Shown: positions 35,591 through 44,471 of the stretch, piece after piece | Layout: every line of letters starts with the position of its first letter | How positions within the stretch are numbered: the first letter of the stretch is position 1 | NCBI GenBank assembly: GCA_052034625.1 | Contig: JBPOII010000004.1 | Coordinates: 80,472 to 144,471 of the forward strand | Length of the DNA stretch: 64,000 bases | Direction of reading: 5' to 3' | Origin: JAVBLP01 sp052034625 | Lineage (GTDB): Bacteria > Elusimicrobiota > Endomicrobiia > Endomicrobiales > Endomicrobiaceae | Made by a program: the position numbers and the translations under genes | Notes under the pieces: generated by a model | What the model saw: the letters and a program-made list of their open reading frames with translations, nothing else | Told to the model about the DNA's origin: nothing | Databases searched by the model: none

Positions 35591-36475
35591 ATGAAAAAAA
35601 TAATAGTCATTTCAGGTCCTACGGCAAGCGGTAAAACTAAAAAAGCCATAAAAATATGTAAAGAAAGTAATGGCGAGATAATATCTTGCGATTCCAGACA
35701 AGTATATAAGTTCCTTGATATAGGAACGAATAAAGAAGGCATTCTTCTTGAGAGCGGAATAAGGGAAGTCGAGGGCATACCGCAATATCTTACGGACATA
35801 ATAAACCCTGATGAAACATACAGCGTTGCGGACTTTATAAAAGATGCCGATATAAAGATAAATGAAATTATCTCAAAAAGAAAAACTCCGGTTATTACTG
35901 GAGGCACCGGATTATACATAAAAGCTCTTCTTTATGGTCTTGACGAAATGCCGAAAGCGGACGATTCTTTACGTAAAGAGTTAAAAAATAAAAGTACCGA
36001 AGAAATGTATGAACAGCTTTTAGAATTGGATCCTGAAGCGGCCGAAAAGAATAAAAAGAATCCGCAAAGACTTTTAAGAGCATTAGAAGTAAATCTTTTA
36101 TCTGGCAAAACGATGGCAAAGCATTTTAAACCTAAAGCACCCAGATACGATTTTAAGCATTACAGCATAAGCATAGACAATGAAACTCTTTATAAACGCA
36201 TAAATGAAAGATGCATTAAAATGATCGAAAAAGGAATGATAGAGGAAACACAAAAAGTCTTGAAAATGGGTTTTGCCCATGATTGTCCGGGATTGAGCGG
36301 TATAGGTTATAGACATATTGTAAAGTTTCTTGATAATAAGATATCAAAACAGAAAATGCTTGAACAGTTCTCAAAAGATACAAGACATTATGCAAAAAGA
36401 CAAAATACATGGTTTCGCGGACAAGATGATATAATTCAATTACAAATTACGAATGACGAATCAACGACACAATGA
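35591..36475 (+). CDS. miaA: tRNA dimethylallyltransferase MiaA
   Basis: Adds the dimethylallyl group to A37 of tRNAs reading U-starting codons, the substrate of MiaB. The 294-aa protein has the P-loop G-P-T-A-S-G-K-T (about 8-15), C-D-S-R-Q-V-Y near 33, T-G-G-T-G-L-Y near 100 and R-Q-N-T-W-F-R-G near 268-275. The last dozen residues (after D-D-I-I) are encoded by one copy of the dispersed AATTACGAAT repeat, so the natural C terminus seems to have been replaced by repeat sequence. Start is the first ATG; no clear Shine-Dalgarno. Confidence 0.93.
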   Translation: MKKIIVISGPTASGKTKKAIKICKESNGEIISCDSRQVYKFLDIGTNKEGILLESGIREVEGIPQYLTDIINPDETYSVADFIKDADIKINEIISKRKTPVITGGTGLYIKALLYGLDEMPKADDSLRKELKNKSTEEMYEQLLELDPEAAEKNKKNPQRLLRALEVNLLSGKTMAKHFKPKAPRYDFKHYSISIDNETLYKRINERCIKMIEKGMIEETQKVLKMGFAHDCPGLSGIGYRHIVKFLDNKISKQKMLEQFSKDTRHYAKRQNTWFRGQDDIIQLQITNDESTTQ

Positions 36476-36535
36476 TAATACGGCAATTACAAATTGACAA
36501 AAACAACGAAACAACAAAAGACAAAGATGAAAAGA
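36436..36535. repeat. Dispersed AATTACGAAT-type repeat overlapping the miaA 3' end
   Basis: Repeat units such as CAATTACAAATTACGAATGA and CAACGAC/CAACGAAAC lie across the miaA stop codon (36473-36475) and run to about 36535. The first 40 bases are translated as the MiaA C terminus. Confidence 0.6.
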
Positions 36536-36555
36536 CAGTTTAAAAGAAGAATAAA

Positions 36556-38094
36556 ATGGAAAATAAACAATTAACAAAAAATGCGGGGAAAACCGCATTT
36601 GGAACAACGCTCTCAAGGATACTCGGCTATATAAGGGATATGCTTGTCGCAAATCTCTTCGGTGCAGGAATGTTTGCCGATGCTTTTTATGCGGCTTTCA
36701 GAATACCTAATCTTTTCAGAAGACTGCTTGGAGAAGGCTCATTCTCAGCGGCTTTTATTCCTGTGTTTAGCCAATATCTGCATACGGAAGAAAAAAGTGA
36801 AACACAAAAATTTCTTAATGCCGTGTTTACAGCTCTTGTAATAGTACTCCTTATAATTTCTATTCTTGGAATGTTCTTTGCTCCTATTCTTGTAAAAATA
36901 ATAGCATGGGGTTTTACCAGCGATCCTGAAAAGATGCAGTTAACTATAGAACTGACAAGACTGATGTTCCCTTTTATCTTTTTTGTATGCCTTGCGGCAT
37001 TTCTTCTTGCGGCTTTAAACACATTATACTCTTTCTTTTTACCTGCTCTTGCTCCGGCATCTTTAAGTTTTAGCGAAATAATATATATGCTTGCGATCGC
37101 ACCTATGCTTTCTCCCGGCAGCCAGATAAAAGGTCTTGCCATAAGCGTGATATTTGGCGGTGCAATTCACTTTTTTATACAGTATCCTAGATTTAAAAGT
37201 CTTGGATGGCATCTAAAATTTAAAATAGATTTTAAACATCCCGGTATAAGAAAAATCGTCTTTTTAATGATACCTTCAATAATAGGTTTATCCGTTGATC
37301 AAATAAATTCTTTTGTAGACACTATATGTGCTTCTTTTCTTGCAGAAGGGTCAATAACTGCACTTTATTATTCGAATAGGCTTATGCAGCTGCCGCTTGC
37401 CATTTTTGGGCTGGCATTAGCAAGCGTTTCTCTTCCTGTCATGTCAAAAGCTTATGCACAAAAAGATATGGCAAACCTTAAAAACTCTTTAAATCATTCA
37501 ATAAGGCTTACAGTATTTACATTATTACCGGCAGCCGTAGGTTTAATGGTAATAGGACTCCCTATAGTAAAACTTCTTTTTGAACACGGAAAATTTGACT
37601 CATTGGCTTCGCTGATGACAAAAAATGCTCTGTTTTACTATTCGCTTGGTCTTCCGGCATATGCTATGGCAAAGATATTTGCAAATGCTTTTTATGCTTT
37701 TCAGGATACAAGAACGCCGGTAAAAACCGCCGTATGGGCCATGATCATTCATGTTATTTTATGTGTACTTTTAATGCATCCTATGGGCGTAGGCGGACTT
37801 GCTCTTGCTACAGCCATAGCTTCATATTTTAATTTGTTGTTTTTAATAATTTATTTAAGGAAAAGAATAGGAAATCTTGGACTTAAAAAAATACTGATTT
37901 CCGGTATAAAATCTGTAATATCAGCAGCAGCTACAGGCATTGCCGCATGGTATATGTGCAATGTCTCAAACAATCTTTTTATTGCCGTTCCTGTAGCTAT
38001 AATATCAGGAATTCTTGCATTCTTAATTTTCTCAAAACTGTTAAGATCCGAAGAACTTGAAATATTTATGCAAATGTATGAAAAAAAGAAGTAA
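36556..38094 (+). CDS. murJ: Lipid II flippase MurJ
   Basis: MOP-superfamily transporter that flips lipid II for peptidoglycan synthesis. At 512 aa it has about 14 TM segments. The N-terminal hallmark T-L-S-R-I-L-G-Y-I-R-D (about 18-28), A-D-A-F-Y-A-A-F-R-I-P-N-L-F-R-R-L-L-G-E-G near 41-60, and F-E-H-G-K-F near 339 are family-typical. An AAAGAAGA-type Shine-Dalgarno precedes the ATG. No other murein genes are adjacent. Confidence 0.93.
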   Translation: MENKQLTKNAGKTAFGTTLSRILGYIRDMLVANLFGAGMFADAFYAAFRIPNLFRRLLGEGSFSAAFIPVFSQYLHTEEKSETQKFLNAVFTALVIVLLIISILGMFFAPILVKIIAWGFTSDPEKMQLTIELTRLMFPFIFFVCLAAFLLAALNTLYSFFLPALAPASLSFSEIIYMLAIAPMLSPGSQIKGLAISVIFGGAIHFFIQYPRFKSLGWHLKFKIDFKHPGIRKIVFLMIPSIIGLSVDQINSFVDTICASFLAEGSITALYYSNRLMQLPLAIFGLALASVSLPVMSKAYAQKDMANLKNSLNHSIRLTVFTLLPAAVGLMVIGLPIVKLLFEHGKFDSLASLMTKNALFYYSLGLPAYAMAKIFANAFYAFQDTRTPVKTAVWAMIIHVILCVLLMHPMGVGGLALATAIASYFNLLFLIIYLRKRIGNLGLKKILISGIKSVISAAATGIAAWYMCNVSNNLFIAVPVAIISGILAFLIFSKLLRSEELEIFMQMYEKKK

Positions 38095-38127
38095 GTTAAA
38101 ACAAATAATATAATAAAAGAGGTATTA

Positions 38128-38739
38128 ATGATGAAATATTATGCGGTCTTAATTATTTTTATCTTAACACTTTCAATGGGAGTTTTTATCGGTTTCAAAA
38201 TAAAACCTTCACTTCCTGAGGTAAAAAAAGAATCTTCAATAAACATAAGTGCAAGTGTTAAAGAAGTTCTTCCGGCATCAGAATATACAAGTCTTATATA
38301 TCAATACACTTCAATAATAACACATTCCGAAGCTTCAAAACTTTTCGGCATAGATATCCCTTTAACTGAAAAGAAAGCAATTTATACTATCGACGGAACT
38401 ATTAAAATGGGTTTTGATGCCGCTGATATTGAAACTGAAGTTTCTTATTCCAATATTATTTTACGCATGCCAAAGATCAAGATACTTTCTCATGAAATAT
38501 ATCCGGAAACTTTCAGCCTTTATGATGAAAGGAGCAGTATATTCAACAGATACTCATTAAAAGATGCAAATACCATACAGCAAACAAATAAGAGCGAAAT
38601 GGAACTCAAAGTAAGGCAGAACCGCGGACTTTATGTTCAAGCACAGAAATTCACTGAACAGCAGCTTACCGCAATGATAAAAAATCTTCCAAATGTAAAA
38701 GAGAAATATACCGTAGTATTTGAATGGAATGTTAAATGA
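38128..38739 (+). CDS. DUF4230 family membrane-anchored protein
   Basis: A 203-aa protein with an N-terminal hydrophobic anchor (about 4-22) and an extracytoplasmic domain resembling DUF4230: K-E-V-L-P-A-S-E-Y-T-S-L near 46-57, K-A-I-Y-T-I-D-G-T-I-K-M-G near 84-96 and a C-terminal helical region. The molecular role of the family is unknown. It has a GAGG Shine-Dalgarno, starts at the first of two ATGs and overlaps uvrC by 4 bp. Confidence 0.65.
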   Translation: MMKYYAVLIIFILTLSMGVFIGFKIKPSLPEVKKESSINISASVKEVLPASEYTSLIYQYTSIITHSEASKLFGIDIPLTEKKAIYTIDGTIKMGFDAADIETEVSYSNIILRMPKIKILSHEIYPETFSLYDERSSIFNRYSLKDANTIQQTNKSEMELKVRQNRGLYVQAQKFTEQQLTAMIKNLPNVKEKYTVVFEWNVK

Positions 38740-40016
38740 ATAAATACTTGGAAAATATTCCAAAACTTCCCGGCGTTTACATTATGCGCGACGGGATAGG
38801 AAATATTATATACATAGGCAAAGCAAAAAGCCTTAAAGACCGCATCTCTTCATATTTTAATTCCGATATCAATTCAAAAGCAAGCGCGATAATAACCGCT
38901 ATGCGCAAAATTGACTATATACTCTGTGCTTCTGAGAGGGAAGCTCTTATAGTTGAAAGACAGTTAATAAATAAAGTTAAACCGCATTTTAATGCTATGT
39001 GGAAAGATGATAAATCTTATCCTTATATAAAATTTACTGCAAATGAGGATTTTCCAAGGCTCACACTTACAAGGAAAAAACTTAAATACGGAGCTTTATA
39101 TTTCGGTCCATACCCACAGGTCTTTTATATTAAAAAACTGGTGCACTGGCTTACAAAACTCTTTAAACTGCGCCCGTGCAAAATGGAAATATCTGAAAAC
39201 AATTTACCGGATGAAAAAAATGTAAAATCATGCATTTATTATCATACGCAAATGTGCTTGGGCCCGTGTATGGGCAAAATCAGTTCAAAAGATTATAAAG
39301 AAAAAATTAAAGATATTGAACTCTTTTTAAACGGCAAATTCAAAAAGCTTGAGGATGAATGGGAAAAACAGATGCAGAACTTAAGCTCCGAAATGAAATA
39401 TGAAGAAGCTGCAGAAGCAAGAGACAGGATCTATGCCGTGCAAAATATGTCTGAAAGGGTAATGATAAGCGAAATAACACAGGATGAAATAAACAATTCA
39501 GTACAAAGAACAAACAGCATTTATGAACTTAAAAAAAAGCTGGGTTTAAAGCGTATGCCTGTAGTTATTGAAGGTTTTGACAATTCAAATATTCAGGGAA
39601 CAAGTCCCGTCTCTTCTATGGTCAGATTTATAAACGGTATTCCTGATAAAAAGAATTACAGACGTTTTAAGATCAAAACAGTCAAAGGTGCAGATGACTT
39701 TGCTACTATGCGGGAAGTTGTTTTTCGCAGATATTCAGGTATAATAAGAAAGAATGAACCCTTGCCGGACCTTATACTGATAGACGGAGGAAAAGGGCAG
39801 TTAAATGCGGCTATGAACGCTCTTACAGAACTTCAGCTAAATATTCCGCTCGTATCGCTTGCAGAAAAGAATGAAGAGATCTTTTTACCGCATAAAGATA
39901 AACCTTTGATACTAAGCAAACATTCAATGGCATTAAGGCTTTTACAATCAGTAAGGGATGAAGCACACAGATTTGCTCTAAATTATCACAGAAAAATAAG
40001 AGAGAAAATAATATGA
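38736..40016 (+). CDS. uvrC: Compact UvrC excinuclease subunit lacking the C-terminal (HhH)2 domain
   Basis: Makes the incisions in nucleotide excision repair. The GIY-YIG nuclease domain (about 1-95) has G-V-Y-I-M ... I-Y-I-G-K-A. A Cys-containing segment with C-L-G-P-C near 175 and the UVR/UvrB-binding helices (about 205-240) follow. The RNase-H-like 5' nuclease domain keeps D282 (G-F-D-N-S-N), D350 (L-I-D-G-G-K-G) and H411 (D-E-A-H-R-F). At 426 aa it is much shorter than the usual roughly 600: the linker after the UVR domain is reduced and the C-terminal helix-hairpin-helix pair is absent. The stop overlaps the next start by 4 bp, so no 3' fragment exists. Confidence 0.9.
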   Translation: MNKYLENIPKLPGVYIMRDGIGNIIYIGKAKSLKDRISSYFNSDINSKASAIITAMRKIDYILCASEREALIVERQLINKVKPHFNAMWKDDKSYPYIKFTANEDFPRLTLTRKKLKYGALYFGPYPQVFYIKKLVHWLTKLFKLRPCKMEISENNLPDEKNVKSCIYYHTQMCLGPCMGKISSKDYKEKIKDIELFLNGKFKKLEDEWEKQMQNLSSEMKYEEAAEARDRIYAVQNMSERVMISEITQDEINNSVQRTNSIYELKKKLGLKRMPVVIEGFDNSNIQGTSPVSSMVRFINGIPDKKNYRRFKIKTVKGADDFATMREVVFRRYSGIIRKNEPLPDLILIDGGKGQLNAAMNALTELQLNIPLVSLAEKNEEIFLPHKDKPLILSKHSMALRLLQSVRDEAHRFALNYHRKIREKII

Positions 40017-42166
40017 ACCCGATTTCAATATCCTATTTCATTTTAGCGGCTTTTTCATTGCTTGTAGCTGTCTTAGTTCTATCCAGGAGATCAAAATCTA
40101 CAATAAATGTAAGTTTTTCATTTCTATGTCTTTCTTTCGCTTTATGGTTCTTAAGCTTCGGCAGTATGTTTTCCGCATCATCTTCCGATACCGCTCTTAT
40201 TTTAGCTAAAACAGGCTTTATAGGAATAATTTTTACCTCTGTGCTTCTTTTAAGATTCGTTTATGCCTATTCCAAAACAGTCATAAACAAAAAAACTTTT
40301 ATTTTTTTCTTTCTTCTTTCGGCCGCTGCTGCAGTTTTTAATTTCTATATCGATCTTTTTTATTTAGGCGTAACTCATCATTTTTTCGGATTTTATCCCA
40401 AAGCATCAAAACTATACTTTTTAGTGCCTTTGATATTTCTTATCACGATTATTATGTCGATTAGAATCCTAAAAGCTAATCTGAGACAACCGGATCTGAC
40501 TGCTTTCAGGCATCAACAGATAAGAAAAATACATAATGCATTAATACTTTTATTTTTCGTTCTTATTGATCATCTGCTGGTCTTTGTACAAATTCCGATA
40601 TATCCCGCAGGCGCTTTAGCGGCTGTTGGTTTTGTTGTAATAGTAATATTTGCTCTCGGCAGATATACTTTTGCGGATTTTAAGATAGTCATGATCCGTA
40701 CTTTGATCTTTTTATTTATAGCATCAATAATTATACTTTCATCATATTTTGTATGGAAAATTACACGCTCGTGGATAGTTTCTACAACATTTACTTTTAT
40801 ATTTGCTGTGATAGGTACATATATTTACAGAGCAGCAATATTTAAGACAGCGGAAGTTTTTCTTGCCGAACAGAAGAAATATCACAATACGCTTATACAG
40901 GCTGCAAGCGGTATGGCACAAGAACACGATCTCGACAGACTTTTAAAAATGATTTCCATAATAGTAATTAGAGCTGTACAGGTAAAACATATAGCTGTTT
41001 TTATCAAAAATGAAGGCGGAAAACTTTTTGAATGCAGACATATCAGACCTTCTTCTCCTGAAGAAATAATTTTTCCATATTCTATAATGCATCCTTTTGT
41101 CGTATTTATGAAAAACAAAGGAAGACCTTTTGTAATGGCTGACCTTCCTTTATATATCACAAATTCCGTTGGACTGCCCTTTAAAGCAGATATGGTGATT
41201 CCTTTCTTTTTTAATAACGGAGCAAATGGTTTCATAATACTAGGTCAGAAAAAAAACAATAAACCTTTTAACAGGGAAGACATCAAAGTCTTTCAAACTC
41301 TTGCCAGACAGACGGCGCTTGCCATTGAGAATTGCATGTTTTTTGAGGAGTTCAAACATACGCAGGAAAAGATATTTGCGGCAGAAAAACTCGCTTCAAT
41401 AGGAGGTCTAGCCGACGGTGTAGCACATCAAATAAACAACCGCCTAAATCAATTCTCTATGATCTCAGGAGAACTTAAATATGGCATTTTAGATTATATC
41501 GATGCAAACCTGGATTTCGTTAATTCCAATGAAAAACTGAAAAAAGCTTTTGATTATATTACAAATCTTTCAGACTCGCTTGCTGAAAATATAAAACGTA
41601 CCGATGCCGTTATCAAAGGTATCTTAAACTATGCAAGAGTAGGCAAAAAAAGCGATCTGTTCACGGAATTTACTCTACAGGAAGTTTTGGACCTTGCGAT
41701 GGAACTTCTCAAATTAAAACACAAACTCCATAAAGATTTTAAATTGGACTTCAAATATAAAAGTGAAGATAAGATATACGGTATACGCTCACAGATCATA
41801 GAATCAATTTATAATATTTTAGATAATGCTTATGAAGCCACTATTGACAGAATGGAAAGCTTAAATGATGAAGAAAGGGAGCATTATAAGCCGCTTATAA
41901 GCGTAGAACTTAAACATGTAGATGAAAAAACCATTATTGCCATTAAGGATAATGGCATAGGAATAAAAGATGAAAATAAGATAAAGATATTTGCACCTTT
42001 TTTTACTACAAAATCTTCATATAAATCAGGTACGGGCATAGGTCTTTATATTGTTAAAAGAATGATAGAAGAAAACCATAATGGCAGAATGTCTTTTGAA
42101 AGCAGATATGGACATGGAACAAAAATCATTATCGAACTTCCCGTTAAAGAGGAATACGGAGTATAA
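40013..42166 (+). CDS. Sensor histidine kinase with 7TM input and GAF domain
   Basis: A 717-aa membrane kinase. About eight hydrophobic segments fill residues 1-275 (7TM-type sensor), then a short coiled coil, a GAF domain (about 300-445), HisKA with phospho-acceptor H472 in G-V-A-H-Q-I-N-N, and a HATPase domain with N-box L-D-N-A-Y-E-A, G1 D-N-G-I-G-I and G2 G-T-G-I-G-L-Y. The residue after the His is Gln where Glu is usual. No response regulator is adjacent, so its partner is elsewhere. It overlaps uvrC by 4 bp; the signal sensed is unknown. Confidence 0.88.
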   Translation: MNPISISYFILAAFSLLVAVLVLSRRSKSTINVSFSFLCLSFALWFLSFGSMFSASSSDTALILAKTGFIGIIFTSVLLLRFVYAYSKTVINKKTFIFFFLLSAAAAVFNFYIDLFYLGVTHHFFGFYPKASKLYFLVPLIFLITIIMSIRILKANLRQPDLTAFRHQQIRKIHNALILLFFVLIDHLLVFVQIPIYPAGALAAVGFVVIVIFALGRYTFADFKIVMIRTLIFLFIASIIILSSYFVWKITRSWIVSTTFTFIFAVIGTYIYRAAIFKTAEVFLAEQKKYHNTLIQAASGMAQEHDLDRLLKMISIIVIRAVQVKHIAVFIKNEGGKLFECRHIRPSSPEEIIFPYSIMHPFVVFMKNKGRPFVMADLPLYITNSVGLPFKADMVIPFFFNNGANGFIILGQKKNNKPFNREDIKVFQTLARQTALAIENCMFFEEFKHTQEKIFAAEKLASIGGLADGVAHQINNRLNQFSMISGELKYGILDYIDANLDFVNSNEKLKKAFDYITNLSDSLAENIKRTDAVIKGILNYARVGKKSDLFTEFTLQEVLDLAMELLKLKHKLHKDFKLDFKYKSEDKIYGIRSQIIESIYNILDNAYEATIDRMESLNDEEREHYKPLISVELKHVDEKTIIAIKDNGIGIKDENKIKIFAPFFTTKSSYKSGTGIGLYIVKRMIEENHNGRMSFESRYGHGTKIIIELPVKEEYGV

Positions 42167-42195
42167 TAATTTAAAAATGATATAAATGCAGGAAA

Positions 42196-42540
42196 ATGAA
42201 AAAACAAATACCGCAATATATTTTGGACGAGATGAAAAAATACCCGCCTTTCTATGTAAAAGCATGGAAAGCGTGTTTTGAAATACCTGCCGGCAAAACA
42301 ATGACTTATGGAGAGATTGCAAAAAAAGCAGGCTCTCCTAAGGCGGCAAGAGCGGCAGGTGCAGCTATGAGATCTAATCCATGGCCTCCGATCATACCTT
42401 GCCACAGAGTGATAGCGGCTGACGGAAAGATGTGCGGATATTCAGGCAAAGGCGGCATAAAACAAAAAGAAAAAATGCTTGAATATGAAAGAAAGACAGG
42501 TAAAGATGCAGATATTAAACTTTTAAAGAAGCTGATATGA
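42196..42540 (+). CDS. ogt: O6-alkylguanine-DNA alkyltransferase, single-domain form
   Basis: Suicide DNA repair protein of 114 aa, consisting only of the C-terminal DNA-binding/active-site domain. The acceptor Cys is C69 in I-P-C-H-R-V, with the helix-turn-helix region (T-Y-G-E-I-A-K-K-A-G), R-A-A-G-A-A-M-R-S-N-P and the following G-Y-S-G-K-G-G-I loop. Because Cys is present (not Trp or Ala) it should be a true transferase rather than an alkyltransferase-like protein. It overlaps the next gene by 4 bp. Confidence 0.88.
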   Translation: MKKQIPQYILDEMKKYPPFYVKAWKACFEIPAGKTMTYGEIAKKAGSPKAARAAGAAMRSNPWPPIIPCHRVIAADGKMCGYSGKGGIKQKEKMLEYERKTGKDADIKLLKKLI

Positions 42541-43208
42541 ATAATAAAGAGCTTAAAGTAATAAATGATATTAAAAGAAATGCGGCAATGAATATGGCAT
42601 TGGACGATCTAATATTTTTAAATCTCAAAAGCGGAGCTGTTTTAAGGACTTATCTTTGGGACGGTCCATATACAACGATAGGCTATTTTCAAAAAAGCTC
42701 TGAGATCAAAACAAAAGATTTTGTAAGAAGATTTACCGGCGGACTTACAGTAAACCATCAAAATGATATTTCATACAGTTTTATAGCTTCTTCAGATTTT
42801 TGGCCTTATGTTTATGATCAAACCCTAACATACAAACATTTACATTTAAGCATCAAAAAAGCGCTTGCCTACGTCGGCATAAAATGCCGGCTTCTTGATA
42901 CAAAGCAAAGCGGTGCAAATAATATATGTGTTCAAACTCTCTACGAGAACGATCTTTTATATAAAGGCAGAAAAATTGTAGGGTCTTGTATGAGAAGAAG
43001 GGGGAACAAACTATTTGTACAAGGTTCTCTGCATATGCAAATTGAAGATAATGAAAAAGAGAAATTTTACCGGAGTTTATCAGAAAATATGGCAGGTATT
43101 ATGAAATGCGAACCGCAAGTTTTTGCTTTTAGCGATACAGATATTGAAGAAGCGGAAAATATAGCAAAAGAAAAATATTTAAATAAAGAATGGAATAACA
43201 AATTTTAA
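42537..43208 (+). CDS. Octanoyltransferase, LipM-like (lipoate ligase fold)
   Basis: Moves octanoate from ACP to a lipoyl domain as the first step of lipoate synthesis. The 223-aa protein has the cofactor-transferase motif R-R-F-T-G-G-L-T-V-N-H (about 64-74) and G-R-K-I-V-G-S with K146. C131 lies exactly 15 residues before that Lys, the spacing of the acyl-accepting Cys in LipM enzymes; LplA ligases lack this Cys. This favours LipM over LplA. Lipoyl synthase lipA is in the same window at 54 kb. It overlaps the methyltransferase gene by 4 bp. Confidence 0.8.
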   Translation: MNNKELKVINDIKRNAAMNMALDDLIFLNLKSGAVLRTYLWDGPYTTIGYFQKSSEIKTKDFVRRFTGGLTVNHQNDISYSFIASSDFWPYVYDQTLTYKHLHLSIKKALAYVGIKCRLLDTKQSGANNICVQTLYENDLLYKGRKIVGSCMRRRGNKLFVQGSLHMQIEDNEKEKFYRSLSENMAGIMKCEPQVFAFSDTDIEEAENIAKEKYLNKEWNNKF

Positions 43209-43219
43209 TTCCATTATGG

Positions 43220-43225
43220 TATAAT
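43220..43225 (+). promoter_or_regulatory. -10 box of rlmN, leaderless spacing
   Basis: A perfect TATAAT ends 8 bases before the rlmN ATG, giving a predicted transcript start within a base or two of the codon. It lies just after the upstream stop codon. No clear -35 and no Shine-Dalgarno are visible. Confidence 0.55.
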
Positions 43226-43233
43226 CAATCACT

Positions 43234-44265
43234 ATGAAAAAATATTTATTAGACCTGACCAATGCCCAGATGAAAGATGCCTTAAAAGGCATAATCTCAC
43301 AAGATTACCGCTTAAAACAAATAATTGAGTGGGTTTATGTGAAAAAGGCTTTTTCTTTTGAAGAGTTTACAAATCTTTCCAAAGAGCTTAGAGAAAAACT
43401 TAATGAGAATTTTTCTTTAAGAACTCTAAAAATACTAAAGAAAGAAAGTTCAAAAATAGACGGAAGCATAAGATATACATTTCAAACTGCCGATAAAAAG
43501 AGTTTCTATGCCGTTTTTCTTCCTGCAAAAGGTAAAAACTCCGTATGCATATCTTCTCAAATAGGATGTCCTGTAATGTGTGCTTTCTGCTCTTCGGGCA
43601 AAGTCAAACTTGCCCGTAATTTAAGCAGAGGGGAAATAATAGAGCAGATCCTTCAGATAGAAAATGACACAAAAGAAAAAGTTTCCGGCATACTTTTTAT
43701 GGGTATGGGCGAACCGATGCTGAATTTCAATAATCTTACATCAGTTTTAAAGTCGCTGCTTGCTAAGAATGAATTCTGCATAGGCAAACGCCATATAACG
43801 GTTTCCACAGTAGGCATAGTTCCGGCTATTAAAAAACTTGCTGATGAGAATTTCGGCATAAGGCTTGCACTTTCTCTGCATGCCGTTGATGAAAAACAGA
43901 GAAAAAAACTGATACCGAATAATTTAGGTTTCAGCATTGAAGATATTCTTGCCGCAGGAAAATATTATCTCAAAAAAACCAATTCAAGACTGACTATTGA
44001 ATATATACTAGTAAAAAAAATAAACGATAATACTTCCGATGCTCATAAACTTACAAGACTTCTAAAAAACAGCGGTCTTTTTAATCCCGATGTCCAAATA
44101 AACCTTATCCCTTACAATCCTGTTGACGGAACCGGTTTTGAAACGCCGTCAGATGAATCTATACAAAGATTCTATAAAATCCTTAAATTGAACGGATTTA
44201 CCGTAAATATCAGACAGGCAAAAGGTGCCGATATTTCCGCCGCATGCGGACAGTTGGGATATTAG
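43234..44265 (+). CDS. rlmN: Dual-specificity RNA methyltransferase RlmN
   Basis: Radical-SAM enzyme that methylates C2 of A2503 in 23S rRNA and A37 in some tRNAs. At 343 aa it has typical length. The cluster motif is C112-x3-C116-x2-C119 (G-C-P-V-M-C-A-F-C), the SAM-binding G-M-G-E-P is near 161, and the C-terminal methyl-carrying Cys is C338 in S-A-A-C-G-Q. The gene appears to be transcribed from its own promoter as a leaderless mRNA. A dispersed repeat starts right after the stop. Confidence 0.95.
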   Translation: MKKYLLDLTNAQMKDALKGIISQDYRLKQIIEWVYVKKAFSFEEFTNLSKELREKLNENFSLRTLKILKKESSKIDGSIRYTFQTADKKSFYAVFLPAKGKNSVCISSQIGCPVMCAFCSSGKVKLARNLSRGEIIEQILQIENDTKEKVSGILFMGMGEPMLNFNNLTSVLKSLLAKNEFCIGKRHITVSTVGIVPAIKKLADENFGIRLALSLHAVDEKQRKKLIPNNLGFSIEDILAAGKYYLKKTNSRLTIEYILVKKINDNTSDAHKLTRLLKNSGLFNPDVQINLIPYNPVDGTGFETPSDESIQRFYKILKLNGFTVNIRQAKGADISAACGQLGY

Positions 44266-44440
44266 ACAATTACGAATTACTAGTGACTAATTACGAATAA
44301 ACGGCAATGGCAACGAAAAAAGCTCGCTTGTGCCATTCTGCGGAGGCTAAGCCCGGCACAGAATCAATTGATCCTGCGGCAATCTCCGATAACGACAAAA
44401 ATAGTTAATAATTACTATTTCATAGAATGAATGTAAAAGT
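44266..44440. repeat. Dispersed AATTACGAAT-type repeat after rlmN
   Basis: The 206-bp gap before the lipoprotein gene holds CAATTACGAATTAC, CTAATTACGAATAAA, a GGCAACGAAAAAAG block, then a GC-rich segment with inverted TGTGCC/GGCACA, GATCCTGCGGCAA (also seen at 50.7 kb in inverted form) and ACGACAAAAATAGTTAATA. It resembles, in opposite orientation, the block at 46217-46312. Confidence 0.6.
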
Positions 44441-44471
44441 TCAAAACAATTAAATTAAATGGAGAAATATC

